Source: an uncultured Prevotellaceae bacterium
GTDB taxonomy: Bacteria; Bacteroidota; Bacteroidia; Bacteroidales; Bacteroidaceae
Reading direction: 5' to 3'
NCBI GenBank assembly: GCA_902779455.1
Contig: CACZBS010000001.1
Coordinates: 1-64,000 of the forward strand
DNA: 64,000 nucleotides
Below the pieces are notes generated by a model that was not told the origin of the DNA, did no database searches, and worked only from the letters and a program-made list of their open reading frames with translations. Positions 50,421 through 59,794 of this stretch are shown one piece after another; positions within the stretch are counted from its first letter, which is position 1; each line of letters opens with the position of its first letter. A program made the position numbers and the translations under genes.

Positions 50421-52085
50421 ATGATGAAGAAAATCATTTGCTGCGCCCTGTGCGCAGGTCTGGTGATGACAAGCTGCGAGGACATGATGGACCTTGACAA
50501 CGGCCGCGTGGCTTACGATGAGCAGCATCGCATTGACAATCCCAATGACTCCATCTACTCCGTGATGGGCATCCTGGCACTGATGCAGCAGGTGGCTGAC
50601 CGCGTTGTGCTGATGGGCGAACTGCGGGCCGACCTGATGACTGTCGACGGGCGCAACGCCTCGACTGACCTGCAGGACGTCGAGAGCATGACCTACGCCA
50701 AAGATAATCCCTATGCTGCTGACCGCGACTTCTATGCCATCATCAACAACTGCAACTATATCTTGCAGCGCATGGACACCTCGCTCGTCGAGGGTCAGAC
50801 CAAAGTGATGCTGCCCGAATATGCCCAGGTGAAGACGCTTCGCGCCTACGCCTACTGGCAGTTGGCGCTGATCAGCGGACGGGTCAGTTACCGTACGGAG
50901 CCCCTCCTGTCCTCACCTATGTCATCGTATGATGACGACAAGCAGCAGCTCACGCTCGACGCCCTGGCTCCCGTTCTTATCGCTGAGCTGGAGCCTCTGG
51001 TCGGTGTGCGCCCCCTAGACTATGGCTCGGTGGATGGTTGGAACTCCTCAGAGTTCTTCCTGCCGGCCCGTATGCTGCTGGCCGACCTCTATCTCTACAG
51101 CAACCGCTACGATGAGGCAGCACAGACCTACTACGACCTGATCCTCCAGCGTCGGCTGAACGTCTCAAGCAGTTATGCCAATACGTGGACGACGGTGGGC
51201 CGCACAGCACTCAACGACCACAACCGTCAGGCTTTCCGCAACGAGATTGTCACCCGCCAGGTGTTCGACAGCGACCTGCGCTCACTGCATAGCCAACTTT
51301 GCAAGCTGACCTACAGCGACGAGCCGGCCCTGCTGCCCGCCGCGCACTTCACGACATGGATGCAGCAGCGTACTCATTTCCATACCGACAATGGACAGGC
51401 CATTTCGCGCTACTTCACCGGCGACCTGCGTGGCATGGCTGAGATGTCGACCGGAAAGCAGACGGCACAAGCCTTCGGTCCTGTCGATAAGGCTCAGATC
51501 GCTGGCGCGAAGTCCTCACAGCTCGTCGTCACAAAGTATTTCAACAATCTGGAGGGCAGCACCGTCGACCCGCTCGCACAGCGCACACTGCGCTCACTAC
51601 CCTTGCTGCGGCCTACGACGGTCTATCTGCGCTTTGCTGAGGCCATCAATCGCGCCGGTTATCCCACGGTGGCCTTCGCCGTGCTGAAGTATGGCCTGTC
51701 GAATCAGACCCTGAACGACACCCTGCGTGTCGATTCCAACGAAGTGAAGCGCTGGCGACCCTATCTGGACTTCCGTGCCAGCCTCTTTGATGGCAATGTC
51801 GGCACGGCTGCCCGCGGACTGGGGCTGGGCGTCCGTTGGGACAAAGAGCAATACGTCATTCCCGAGGCTGTCGACACGGTTGACTACGTGGAGCGGGCCA
51901 TTCTCGACGAGATGGCTGCCGAGAATTGCTTCGAGGGCAACCGCTTCTTCGACCTGCTCTGTGCCTCACGTCATCGTCATGACCATCCTGCCCTGATGGC
52001 CGAGCTCATCAGCCGCAAATACAGCGATGCCGCCGCCGCAAGGCTCTGGCTCGAGCAGAAGCTCCGGCAAATCCTACAGCAATAA
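50421..52085 (+). CDS. SusD-like outer-membrane lipoprotein (second pair)
   Basis: A 554-residue lipoprotein (MMKKIICCALCAGLVMTSC). SusD marks: LPEYAQVKTLRAYAYWQLALI, in which the TPR-like helices are typical, and AILDEMAAENCFEGNRFFDLL near the end. It starts 9 bases after SusC and uses its own normal signal peptide, not the repeat cassette seen in the first SusD. Confidence 0.9.
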   Translation: MMKKIICCALCAGLVMTSCEDMMDLDNGRVAYDEQHRIDNPNDSIYSVMGILALMQQVADRVVLMGELRADLMTVDGRNASTDLQDVESMTYAKDNPYAADRDFYAIINNCNYILQRMDTSLVEGQTKVMLPEYAQVKTLRAYAYWQLALISGRVSYRTEPLLSSPMSSYDDDKQQLTLDALAPVLIAELEPLVGVRPLDYGSVDGWNSSEFFLPARMLLADLYLYSNRYDEAAQTYYDLILQRRLNVSSSYANTWTTVGRTALNDHNRQAFRNEIVTRQVFDSDLRSLHSQLCKLTYSDEPALLPAAHFTTWMQQRTHFHTDNGQAISRYFTGDLRGMAEMSTGKQTAQAFGPVDKAQIAGAKSSQLVVTKYFNNLEGSTVDPLAQRTLRSLPLLRPTTVYLRFAEAINRAGYPTVAFAVLKYGLSNQTLNDTLRVDSNEVKRWRPYLDFRASLFDGNVGTAARGLGLGVRWDKEQYVIPEAVDTVDYVERAILDEMAAENCFEGNRFFDLLCASRHRHDHPALMAELISRKYSDAAAARLWLEQKLRQILQQ

Positions 52086-52129
52086 TCTTTCTTTTAATTC
52101 ATTTTATTACCAAATTAACAATTACTCTT

Positions 52130-54013
52130 ATGAAAAAAATTACTAAACTGATGATGCTGACCCTTGCCATGGGCTGGGCAGCAGGTGCTATGGCACAGAG
52201 TCCCTCCTGGACTTTCTACAACCCGGACAACATCAAGCATCAGGGCACTCAGACCGACCACACCATTGTGGTCAAGGTGCGCACGGCCCCCACACTGGCC
52301 GACTTCAACAACGACGGCAAGCTGGAGATGGTCTACGGCGGACAAAACGACGGCGACTGGGACTGGTACTACCAGGAAAAGGACATCGACGGCGAAAAGC
52401 AGTGGACCTGGGACTGGGGCTGGCACTACGACTGGAACAACTCGGCCTACGTCATCGGCTTCAACGGCTGGGACGGCGACCCCGTGTGTCTCGACGGCAA
52501 GACTGACTTCTGGTCGCTGACGACCGACACCTACGGTCTCCCCCTCGGCACCCACAACTTCTATCGTTGGATTGACTTCGACAACGACGGCAACCTCGAC
52601 CTGCTGATGCTGGCAAAGCGCGACTATGACATGCGCGAACTCGACAGCGAACACTTTGCATTGCTCTATCGCAACGGCGGTGCCGACGCTGACTACAAGT
52701 TCAGCGAGGTGGGCAAGGCTCCCTTCAATATCGTCGATCGCCAGGCCGGCTTCATTCCCAACAATGGCAATTGGGACGGAAATGACAGGATGGGCGGCTA
52801 CGTCCGCGGCATCTCGTTCGGCGACATCAACCGCGACGGCTTCGTCGACTTCGTGTGCATGAACTATACAGACCAGCTCTCCGTCTATCTGGGCAATGGC
52901 GACGGCTCGTTCACCAAGAAGGTGCAACTCGAGGAAGCCTATCGTGACGGTGATGCCAAGCTGGCCGACCTCGACGCTGACGGCTGTCTCGACATCGTCG
53001 CATTGGGATGGAATGGCAATGGCAAGCATGTGAACTTCTACAAAGGTCTCGGCGATGGAGAATTCGAGAACAAGACGCCCGAGGGTGTTCACCACCAGCG
53101 TGGCGGCGGCATCGCGGTTGCCGACTTCAACAATGACGGCCTTCCCGACGTGTTCATCATGGGCTATAGCGACAGCAAAGGCGCCTGGCCCAACGACCTG
53201 CTGCTCAACAAGGGCGACTTCACGTTCGAGGTGAAGGAGAACCCCATCGGCACCTTCGACTGGGTGGACTACAACATTGCCAATGCCTTCGACGTCAACA
53301 ACGACGGCAACGTCGACCTGTTATGGAACTGGGGCACCAACATGATTCTCAACCTCGGCAATGGCGACGGCACCTTCCAGGAGTATGGATGGAGCAACAA
53401 CAAGCAGTCGGGCGACAAGTCGGGCGGCGGCTACTCCTTCGGCGACGTATATGGCCGCAACATGCTCGACCAGGCCATCTGCTATAAGGAAGGCGACAAT
53501 GCCCATGTGGGCATCATCCCAGGCCGCACGGGCAGCGACGGCAATGGCGAACTCAACGAGGCTCCGTCGGCGCCCGCCAATGTCGTGGCTGAGCGCTCAG
53601 GCAACGTCATCACCATCACATGGGATGCTGCTACCGACGACAAGACTCCGCAGAAATCGCTTCTCTACAACGTTTTCGTGAAGTATGGCGACGTGGAGCG
53701 CATGATTGTTCCTGCACTGACTGAGACCGGAAAGCTGAAGGTCGTACAGGACATGCAGACCCTCGTCATGGCTACTTCCTACAAGGTGAACGTGCCGGAG
53801 GACGTGGCTACAGAGGACATTACCATCGGCGTGCAGGCCATTGACGGCGTCTTCGCCCCCAGCACCTTCGCCGTTGTCAGCGATGTGACCACCGGTATCA
53901 GCAATGTCGACACCAACAAGAGAACAGCAGGCAAGGCTTATGACCTCGCCGGCCGTCAACTGAAGCTCCAGAAGGGCGTAAGCATTGTCAACGGGAAGAA
54001 GATCCTGAGATAA
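52130..54013 (+). CDS. Secreted FG-GAP/VCBS propeller protein with FN3-like domain and tag
   Basis: A 627-residue product with signal peptide (MKKITKLMMLTLAMGWAAGA). It has six repeats (DFNNDGKLE, DFDNDGNLD, DINRDGFVD, DLDADGCLD, DFNNDGLPD, DVNNDGNVD), an FN3-like domain (about 475-585, APANVVAERSGN, GVQAIDGVFAPSTFA) and the tag YDLAGRQLKLQKGVSIVNGK. It directly follows the second SusD by 44 bases, a place where a surface glycan-binding protein would be expected. Function unknown. Confidence 0.8.
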   Translation: MKKITKLMMLTLAMGWAAGAMAQSPSWTFYNPDNIKHQGTQTDHTIVVKVRTAPTLADFNNDGKLEMVYGGQNDGDWDWYYQEKDIDGEKQWTWDWGWHYDWNNSAYVIGFNGWDGDPVCLDGKTDFWSLTTDTYGLPLGTHNFYRWIDFDNDGNLDLLMLAKRDYDMRELDSEHFALLYRNGGADADYKFSEVGKAPFNIVDRQAGFIPNNGNWDGNDRMGGYVRGISFGDINRDGFVDFVCMNYTDQLSVYLGNGDGSFTKKVQLEEAYRDGDAKLADLDADGCLDIVALGWNGNGKHVNFYKGLGDGEFENKTPEGVHHQRGGGIAVADFNNDGLPDVFIMGYSDSKGAWPNDLLLNKGDFTFEVKENPIGTFDWVDYNIANAFDVNNDGNVDLLWNWGTNMILNLGNGDGTFQEYGWSNNKQSGDKSGGGYSFGDVYGRNMLDQAICYKEGDNAHVGIIPGRTGSDGNGELNEAPSAPANVVAERSGNVITITWDAATDDKTPQKSLLYNVFVKYGDVERMIVPALTETGKLKVVQDMQTLVMATSYKVNVPEDVATEDITIGVQAIDGVFAPSTFAVVSDVTTGISNVDTNKRTAGKAYDLAGRQLKLQKGVSIVNGKKILR

Positions 54014-54079
54014 CCATAAGCGGGTCCGCTCTACCTGTGTGCGTCTCTCTTATAATATATTGATTTAATGTATTATGGT

Positions 54080-57000
54080 ATGAAAAAAGCAATAGTACAG
54101 TTGATGCTTTGCCTGTCGTGTGGCGTGGCGATGGCACAGCAAAAGGCGTGGATGGCAGGGACTCCCCTGATTACAAATGCGTCGCAAATTACGGCTACGC
54201 CTCCTCAAGACAGCCGTTTTACTGTTGCCAATCTCATTCTTCCAGAGAGTGACGGAGTGGGCACTAACCAGTTCATCTACCACACAGCGTGGAGCGGACC
54301 CGACATGATCACTGCCAGTGAGGACCCCTTCCTGCAGTTCCATCTGCCAAAGCCAGAGCGCCACCTGTTTTTTTCCATGATAGGCTCAGCTTGGGATACG
54401 ACTTACGACACGCCTACAGAAGTTGTCATCCAGGCAGCCAACAAGCCGGGCGAATGGACGGAAATCACGACGCTAACGGGGATGGAGGAAGATTTCACCT
54501 CATTCACGCCGGAGCGTTATACATCGCCCCACATCGACCTTGGCGCCGATTATGCATATGTGAAGTTCATCGTGAAGAAAACCTATGCCAATCGCCGCCA
54601 GTCGGCAGGGGGCTTGCTGCTCTCTTTGGGCAGGTTTCAGATCTATGAAGCCTATGAGGGCGAATCAGAGATAACAGATCCTGAGGAAAACATCAATATA
54701 GTCTTCATCGGTAATAGCATCACGGCAGGCGCCACCCTCCCCAATGCTTCTTCACAAGCGCCCCCAGCCGTTTGCCGCTCGCTCATAGAAAAAGCGACGG
54801 AAGTGACCACGAACCTCTATAACGGCGGACATTCAGGCATCACCACTTGGGGCTATCTGCCCGGCAGCGACGATCTCACGCGGGTGCTGGCGAGTGCCAA
54901 GGCTTTCAGGAAGCAGAATGGCGGGCCAGTCTATATTTCAATCATGCTCGGCACGAACGACAGTGCCATTTCCGGTACTGAGGGCGCTCCCGTTTCGCCT
55001 GAAGCTTATGGTGGTAACATCAGGGCTATCATTGACCGCCTCATCACGGCAGTCCCCGATTGCCGGATTCTGCTCAATTACCCCATCTGGTACAGTCCTA
55101 ATACATACAACGGGGCTAAGTACATGCAGGAAGGCCTCGACCGCCTGCACAGCTACTATCCGATTCTTGATGCCATCGCCGGGGACTACGGACAGGTCTA
55201 CAGCGGCAATAGGGATGTCTGGGAATTCTTCGAGGACAACTATGCGCTCTACACCAGTGAGAGCGGAAACGCCGGCTACTTCTATCTCCATCCCAACGTG
55301 AACGGAGCCAGGCGCCTGGCTGAGATATGGGCAAAAAGCCTTCTGCAGTTGATGGAAGCCGACAGTATCGAAGTGAAGAATCCATTGCCGGAATGTGGCC
55401 TTTTCAGTCCGAAGCCCGACAAAAAGTACGCCATAAGGACGCCTCATGGCGAACTGGGCACAAAGGACGGCAAACTGACCAGCACTGTCAAGAAGGACAA
55501 CGGAGCCACCCCAGGGGAATTCGCCTTCGTCAGTCACGACGGCCAGCTCTATCTTTACAGCATTGGCGATAACGCGTTTATGCACCGCGACCCTGTGGCC
55601 TACGCCAACGGCTGGTGTAATGTCGTCTGTTCGAATGACACTCTCCTGCCTGTCAAGGTCAGTTATACGGGCTCGCCAAATGCCTATCCATATTACCTGA
55701 CGATGGACGGCTATGTCCTTAACAGCGTCGCCAGCACTCAGACTGGCGTCTGCGCCAACACCTACAGACAGCATGACGCCTGCAATCAGACAGCCATCAT
55801 CGAGTTGGATGGCGACTTCGATCCTGCTGCCGCCCAGGCCGTCATGGACGACTACTTCGCCAAGCAGGTCAGTGTCGTCTATCGTATCGTCGACGCAGAG
55901 GGGAAAGTGATGGAAGAACTGAGAGGGACGGGCCGTGAAGGCGACGTCGTCGACGGACTACCCGAACACTTCAGCCGAAAAGCCTACACAGAATACACCG
56001 TCAGGCAACCTGTCACCTTGGCAAGGGGACAGGAGAACCTCGTCGACGTCCTGGCTTCATGGACGCTCCCCTTTGAGCTCTCTTCAACCCTGGAGGATGC
56101 CCATTGGTATAACCTCGCTCTTCGGCAGGGCGCTGACTTCGTCAATGATGCTGAAGGCTACCGTTGCAACGTAGCAGCCACGAAAGACGACCTCCTCTCA
56201 CCCGAATATCAATGGGCCTTCCAGGGCAACCCCTACGAGGGCATCGTCGTCCGTTGCCGATCTGATCTCAGCAAGACGCTCACCAAGGTCTACAGCGAAG
56301 AAGAGCACAACGACGTCGCGATCCTTGCTGATGGCGTCTTCAGATGGCGCATCGTTGAGAGCGACAAGGGCTTCCTGTTGGCCACTGACGGAGCCCGGCC
56401 CTACATCAACGAGTACGGAGGAGCCGGCGGACGCTTGGGATTTTGGGGCGACGTGAACGATGTGGGCAGCATCTTCTCTGTCAGCGAGGTGGGCGTCGCG
56501 GAGGAAGAGAACGTCCGGTTGTCCACAGGAGCCGTGCTGTCCTTGTATCGTGCTCCGGCTGAGAAGGCTAACGGGAAGGCTGTCATCATTATCCCGGGCG
56601 GGGGCTATGCCTACGTCGCAGGCAGCTACGAAGGGGCTGACTGGGCTCCCTTCTTCAACAACCTCGGCTTCACGGCAGCAGTCTTACGCTACAACCTGCC
56701 TAACGGCAATCCCGAAGTCCCCCTTGCTGATGGCAAGGCTGCCCTTCAATACCTGCGCGACCATGCCGGCAACTTGCGCATCGCTCCAGAGCAGACGGGC
56801 GTGATGGGCTTCAGTGCTGGCGGACACTTGGCAAGCACCATTGCCACCCATCTTACCGGCTCCGAGAGACCTGCCTTCCAGATTCTCTTCTATCCCGTCA
56901 TTACGATGGACAGCCGTTATACGCACGCGGGCTCTAGGGAAAACCTCCTGGGCAAGAACCCCTCGGATGAACTCGTGACGCTCTACAGCAGCGAGCAGCA

Positions 57001-57364
57001 GGTCACTTCTGCGACACCTCCCGCCTATATCTGCTGGGCAGAGGACGACAGCACCGTGAAGCCTGTCAACAGCACCCTTTACCAGACGGCCCTCACCAAT
57101 GCCAGTGTGCCCGTCACTGTCAAGTCATTCCCCTCTGGTGGTCATGGCTTCGGTTTCTCCTCATTCAGCTATCATTATCAGATGGTGCAGCATCTGACGA
57201 AATGGCTGCAAGGGATTGACCAGCTGATCTCGGGAGTCGCCTCTCCGGTGTCCGACTTCAGGACGGACAGCGCGACGACCTACAATCTCAATGGGCAATG
57301 CGTGAATGAACATTACGACGGCATCGTCATTCGTAATGGGGTGAAGGTCGTGAGACGCCAATAG
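54080..57364 (+). CDS. Two-domain esterase: SGNH hydrolase plus alpha/beta hydrolase, secreted
   Basis: Start taken at ATG 54080 (MKKAIVQLMLCLSCGVAMA); ATG 54068 adds MYYG. The 1094-residue product has a discoidin-like N-terminal domain (about 25-190), then an SGNH esterase (FIGNSITAG with Ser213, LGTNDS, and YFYLHPNVNGARRLAE for the catalytic His). A middle region (450-820) is not recognised. Then comes an alpha/beta hydrolase of the acetyl/feruloyl esterase type (IIIPGGGYAYVAGS oxyanion region, MGFSAGGHLAS with Ser912, AEDDSTV, GGHGFGF), and finally the tag YNLNGQCV...VIRNGVKVV. Two different esterase active sites in one chain suggest removal of two acyl types from one decorated polysaccharide. 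Confidence 0.88.
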   Translation: MKKAIVQLMLCLSCGVAMAQQKAWMAGTPLITNASQITATPPQDSRFTVANLILPESDGVGTNQFIYHTAWSGPDMITASEDPFLQFHLPKPERHLFFSMIGSAWDTTYDTPTEVVIQAANKPGEWTEITTLTGMEEDFTSFTPERYTSPHIDLGADYAYVKFIVKKTYANRRQSAGGLLLSLGRFQIYEAYEGESEITDPEENINIVFIGNSITAGATLPNASSQAPPAVCRSLIEKATEVTTNLYNGGHSGITTWGYLPGSDDLTRVLASAKAFRKQNGGPVYISIMLGTNDSAISGTEGAPVSPEAYGGNIRAIIDRLITAVPDCRILLNYPIWYSPNTYNGAKYMQEGLDRLHSYYPILDAIAGDYGQVYSGNRDVWEFFEDNYALYTSESGNAGYFYLHPNVNGARRLAEIWAKSLLQLMEADSIEVKNPLPECGLFSPKPDKKYAIRTPHGELGTKDGKLTSTVKKDNGATPGEFAFVSHDGQLYLYSIGDNAFMHRDPVAYANGWCNVVCSNDTLLPVKVSYTGSPNAYPYYLTMDGYVLNSVASTQTGVCANTYRQHDACNQTAIIELDGDFDPAAAQAVMDDYFAKQVSVVYRIVDAEGKVMEELRGTGREGDVVDGLPEHFSRKAYTEYTVRQPVTLARGQENLVDVLASWTLPFELSSTLEDAHWYNLALRQGADFVNDAEGYRCNVAATKDDLLSPEYQWAFQGNPYEGIVVRCRSDLSKTLTKVYSEEEHNDVAILADGVFRWRIVESDKGFLLATDGARPYINEYGGAGGRLGFWGDVNDVGSIFSVSEVGVAEEENVRLSTGAVLSLYRAPAEKANGKAVIIIPGGGYAYVAGSYEGADWAPFFNNLGFTAAVLRYNLPNGNPEVPLADGKAALQYLRDHAGNLRIAPEQTGVMGFSAGGHLASTIATHLTGSERPAFQILFYPVITMDSRYTHAGSRENLLGKNPSDELVTLYSSEQQVTSATPPAYICWAEDDSTVKPVNSTLYQTALTNASVPVTVKSFPSGGHGFGFSSFSYHYQMVQHLTKWLQGIDQLISGVASPVSDFRTDSATTYNLNGQCVNEHYDGIVIRNGVKVVRRQ

Positions 57365-57448
57365 CTGCGTCGCAGCTTCGCCCCCTAAGCTGAGGGTCCA
57401 GCCGTTCTTCCATAGCACCGCTTCAACGGATTTGCTGAAAAATAGCAC

Positions 57449-57458
57449 AAATGTCGCA
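57449..57458 (+). promoter_or_regulatory. Putative HTCS operator (VCBS gene at 57602)
   Basis: AAATGTCGCA within AGCACAAATGTCGCAAACAT, then CGTGC; this extended part matches the site at 9231 closely (AACAAATGTCGCAGA-ATCGTG). It ends 83 bp before the -7 box. Confidence 0.5.
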
Positions 57459-57484
57459 AACATCGTGCGGCAGGCCTAAAAAAG

Positions 57485-57537
57485 GCACATTCCTTTCATT
57501 CTTTCCAACAAAAGAGTGTGGGGAATGTGCTTTTTTT
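57485..57537 (+). terminator. Rho-independent terminator after the long SusCD operon
   Basis: GCACATTCC (57485-57493) pairs with GGAATGTGC (57522-57530), flanked by A-run and T-run (TTTTTTT, 57531-57537). The loop is 28 bases. It would end the transcript that began at 36 kb and separates it from the next promoter, while lying between operator and -7 box of the VCBS gene. Confidence 0.65.
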
Positions 57538-57541
57538 AGCT

Positions 57542-57549
57542 TAACTTTG
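57542..57549 (+). promoter_or_regulatory. -7 box of the VCBS gene
   Basis: TAACTTTG, 52 bases before the start at 57602; no clear -33 TTTG. Confidence 0.5.
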
Positions 57550-57601
57550 CTGGCAAGAATCACGAAATAAGGATATTAACTTACAAAAAAAGAATAAGTG
57601 T

Positions 57602-59674
57602 ATGAAAACTTTTACGAAATCATTGCTCGTCACACTGGCTCTCGGAGCCGGCATGACGGCCAGCGCACAGACCTTCCAAAAACTGGAACAGACGGAGAAT
57701 GAAGAACTCTTCATGCCCCTGCATCGCGGTATTGTCAGTTGGGCAGACGTCAATGGCGACGGACGCCTCGACCTGGTCTACGGTGGTCAGTATCGTCCCG
57801 ACAGCCCCGTCAACGGCGACGTCACTTTTGAAGTCGACGCCGATGGCAACCGCGTTCAGGACGAGAACGGCAACGACATCATGACCGGCCACAACAAGTG
57901 GGCCGTGGAATGGAGCGACGCTCCCGGTAACTTCTTCTCGCTCAGCTGGGCTTGCACGGCCAACATCTTCCTCAACAACGGCGGAGGCCAGTACACCCGC
58001 GAGGTGGCCAGTTCGTGGCATCACTGGGGCGAGGGCACGCGCCTGAGCACCGAGGCTCGCGGATTGCTGCCTACGACCTACGGCGGCTACTACTTCTTCG
58101 ATGCCAACAACGACGGTCGGCTCGATGTCGTCGTCACCGGTCGCAATGAGTGGGGGTGGAACTACGGCAACATCGACCCCAACTTCCTCGAGGGTTACCA
58201 TGCCCTGCAGATTCAAAACCAGGAGGGCGTCTTCGAACTGCAGCCGACTCAGTTCCCCTTCGGCAACAACGAGGCGTATTCGCTCGGCGCATACGCCAAC
58301 TCGAACGTGGCTTTCGGCGACTACGACCACGACGGACTGACCGACGTGCTCATCCAATGCTATAAGAAGTGGCGCGACGAAGACGAGGAGAAAGGTCAGC
58401 GCCACGTGGGGCTCTACCGCAACAACGGCGACGGCACGTTCACCGAGATGCGCGTCTTCAAGCCTCTGCCCTTTGAGGTCAACCCGCAGCCTGCCGGGGT
58501 CTTCGAGATTGACGAGTCGACGCTCGACCAGGAGGTGCCCTTGCAGGTGCCCACGATGGCGGCCCGTCCCACCAGCCACGGCGCTGCCAACTTCGGCGAC
58601 CTCGACGGCGACGGCTGGCTCGATATCGTCGTCAATGGCTACTGCGACGACGGACTGACCTTCACCGTCTACCGCAATCTTCAGGACGGGACTTTTGAGG
58701 AGGTCGACATGCGCGGCCGCATCAATGACGGACGTGAGGATCCCGTGGCCGTCTATGAGAGCGACGTCAACTTTGCCGACATGAACAACGACGGCTGGCT
58801 CGACATCATCTGCTTCGGCACCCAGAACGGCGACATGCCCAAGGTCGGCGATGTCTATTTCAACACCGGCGACGGCGAGTTCCACTTCACCCGCAGCTCT
58901 GTTGAGGGCGGCAACGGCCTCTGCGGTGCTTCTGATTCCTACATAGAGCTGGCCGACATCAACAACGACGGGCTGGTCGACATCCTCTCGTGGGGATGGA
59001 CCAACGTCGACGACCGGGGCTGGGGCTGCCGCATGTTCACACAGAACACCGACGGGTCCTTCACACTCGATACGGACTTCGGTGACCTCAATGCCGGTCA
59101 CCTCACCATTGGCGACGTCAACGGCGACGGCATGCTCGATGTCTGCGGCGACCGCTGGTTTGCTTTCGACATCTGGCTGAACGTGCTCACCGACGAGGAG
59201 GTTGAGCCTGCACTTGAGCCCACCGACGTCAAGGCCCAGCAGACTGAAGACGGTCGGCTGATGGTCAGCTGGGCCGGACAGGCACCTGAGTATGGCTATA
59301 ACCTCTATGTGCGCAACAAGCTGACGGGATGGACCTCGATGCTCATTCCCGCCGACCTCGAGACGGGCGTCCTGCGCACGGTGAACAATCTGAACGTGGC
59401 CCTGCGCTCGGAGGCGTACGACGAGATGAGCTACACCATGAATGTGCCCGACGGCGACTATGAAGTGGGTGTCCAGGCCATCAAGAATGACCGCACGGCC
59501 AGCAAGTTCGCCACGGCCTCTGTGGCCATCTCCTCCGGAATCCGGAATGTCATGCCTGATGCTGTCGCTGGGAAACGGATCTATAACCTTGGCGGCCGTC
59601 AGGTCAGCGGGACTCACGGTCACGGACTTTACATTGTCCGCGAGGGTCAGCAGGCAAGCAAGATTGTCCGCTAA
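57602..59674 (+). CDS. Secreted FG-GAP/VCBS propeller protein, single-gene unit
   Basis: A 690-residue product with signal peptide (MKTFTKSLLVTLALGAGMTA then SA). Seven Asp-rich repeats (DVNGDGRLD, DANNDGRLD, DYDHDGLTD, DLDGDGWLD, DMNNDGWLD, DINNDGLVD, DVNGDGMLD) would make a full seven-bladed propeller. An FN3-like domain (about 540-650) and the tag YNLGGRQVSGTHGHGLYIV follow. It is strongly similar to the protein at 14833 (PLPFEVNPQP..VFEIDEST and LFMPLHRG motifs). It has its own HTCS-type operator, so it seems to be part of the same response. Confidence 0.82.
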   Translation: MKTFTKSLLVTLALGAGMTASAQTFQKLEQTENEELFMPLHRGIVSWADVNGDGRLDLVYGGQYRPDSPVNGDVTFEVDADGNRVQDENGNDIMTGHNKWAVEWSDAPGNFFSLSWACTANIFLNNGGGQYTREVASSWHHWGEGTRLSTEARGLLPTTYGGYYFFDANNDGRLDVVVTGRNEWGWNYGNIDPNFLEGYHALQIQNQEGVFELQPTQFPFGNNEAYSLGAYANSNVAFGDYDHDGLTDVLIQCYKKWRDEDEEKGQRHVGLYRNNGDGTFTEMRVFKPLPFEVNPQPAGVFEIDESTLDQEVPLQVPTMAARPTSHGAANFGDLDGDGWLDIVVNGYCDDGLTFTVYRNLQDGTFEEVDMRGRINDGREDPVAVYESDVNFADMNNDGWLDIICFGTQNGDMPKVGDVYFNTGDGEFHFTRSSVEGGNGLCGASDSYIELADINNDGLVDILSWGWTNVDDRGWGCRMFTQNTDGSFTLDTDFGDLNAGHLTIGDVNGDGMLDVCGDRWFAFDIWLNVLTDEEVEPALEPTDVKAQQTEDGRLMVSWAGQAPEYGYNLYVRNKLTGWTSMLIPADLETGVLRTVNNLNVALRSEAYDEMSYTMNVPDGDYEVGVQAIKNDRTASKFATASVAISSGIRNVMPDAVAGKRIYNLGGRQVSGTHGHGLYIVREGQQASKIVR

Positions 59675-59751
59675 AAAAGCCCGGTCGCCCTATTTCCTAA
59701 AGGGGCAGTGATACGCTCACGCGTGTTTTAATAAAACCACAATAAGCAAAA

Positions 59752-59789
59752 AACAGGAAGAAACATCATTGTTTCCTCCTGTTTTTTTT
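59752..59789. terminator. Bidirectional-looking terminator after the VCBS gene
   Basis: AACAGGAAGAAAC (59752-59764) pairs with GTTTCCTCCTGTT (59771-59783) at 12 of 13 positions, loop ATCATT, with A-run before and T-run after (to 59789). Confidence 0.75.
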
Positions 59790-59794
59790 CGTTT

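Noticed and set aside
54019..54030. Palindrome AGCGGGTCCGCT between VCBS and esterase genes
   Set aside because: Too short and without T-run or second copy in a regulatory position; likely chance.
57620..59623. Very long open frame on the minus strand opposite the VCBS gene, and similar ones at 36079-38217, 9440-10855, 11792-13621 and 21752-23602
   Set aside because: They mirror GC-rich codons of the real genes on the other strand, have biased V/A/G/R-rich composition, no recognisable domains and no starts with promoters.
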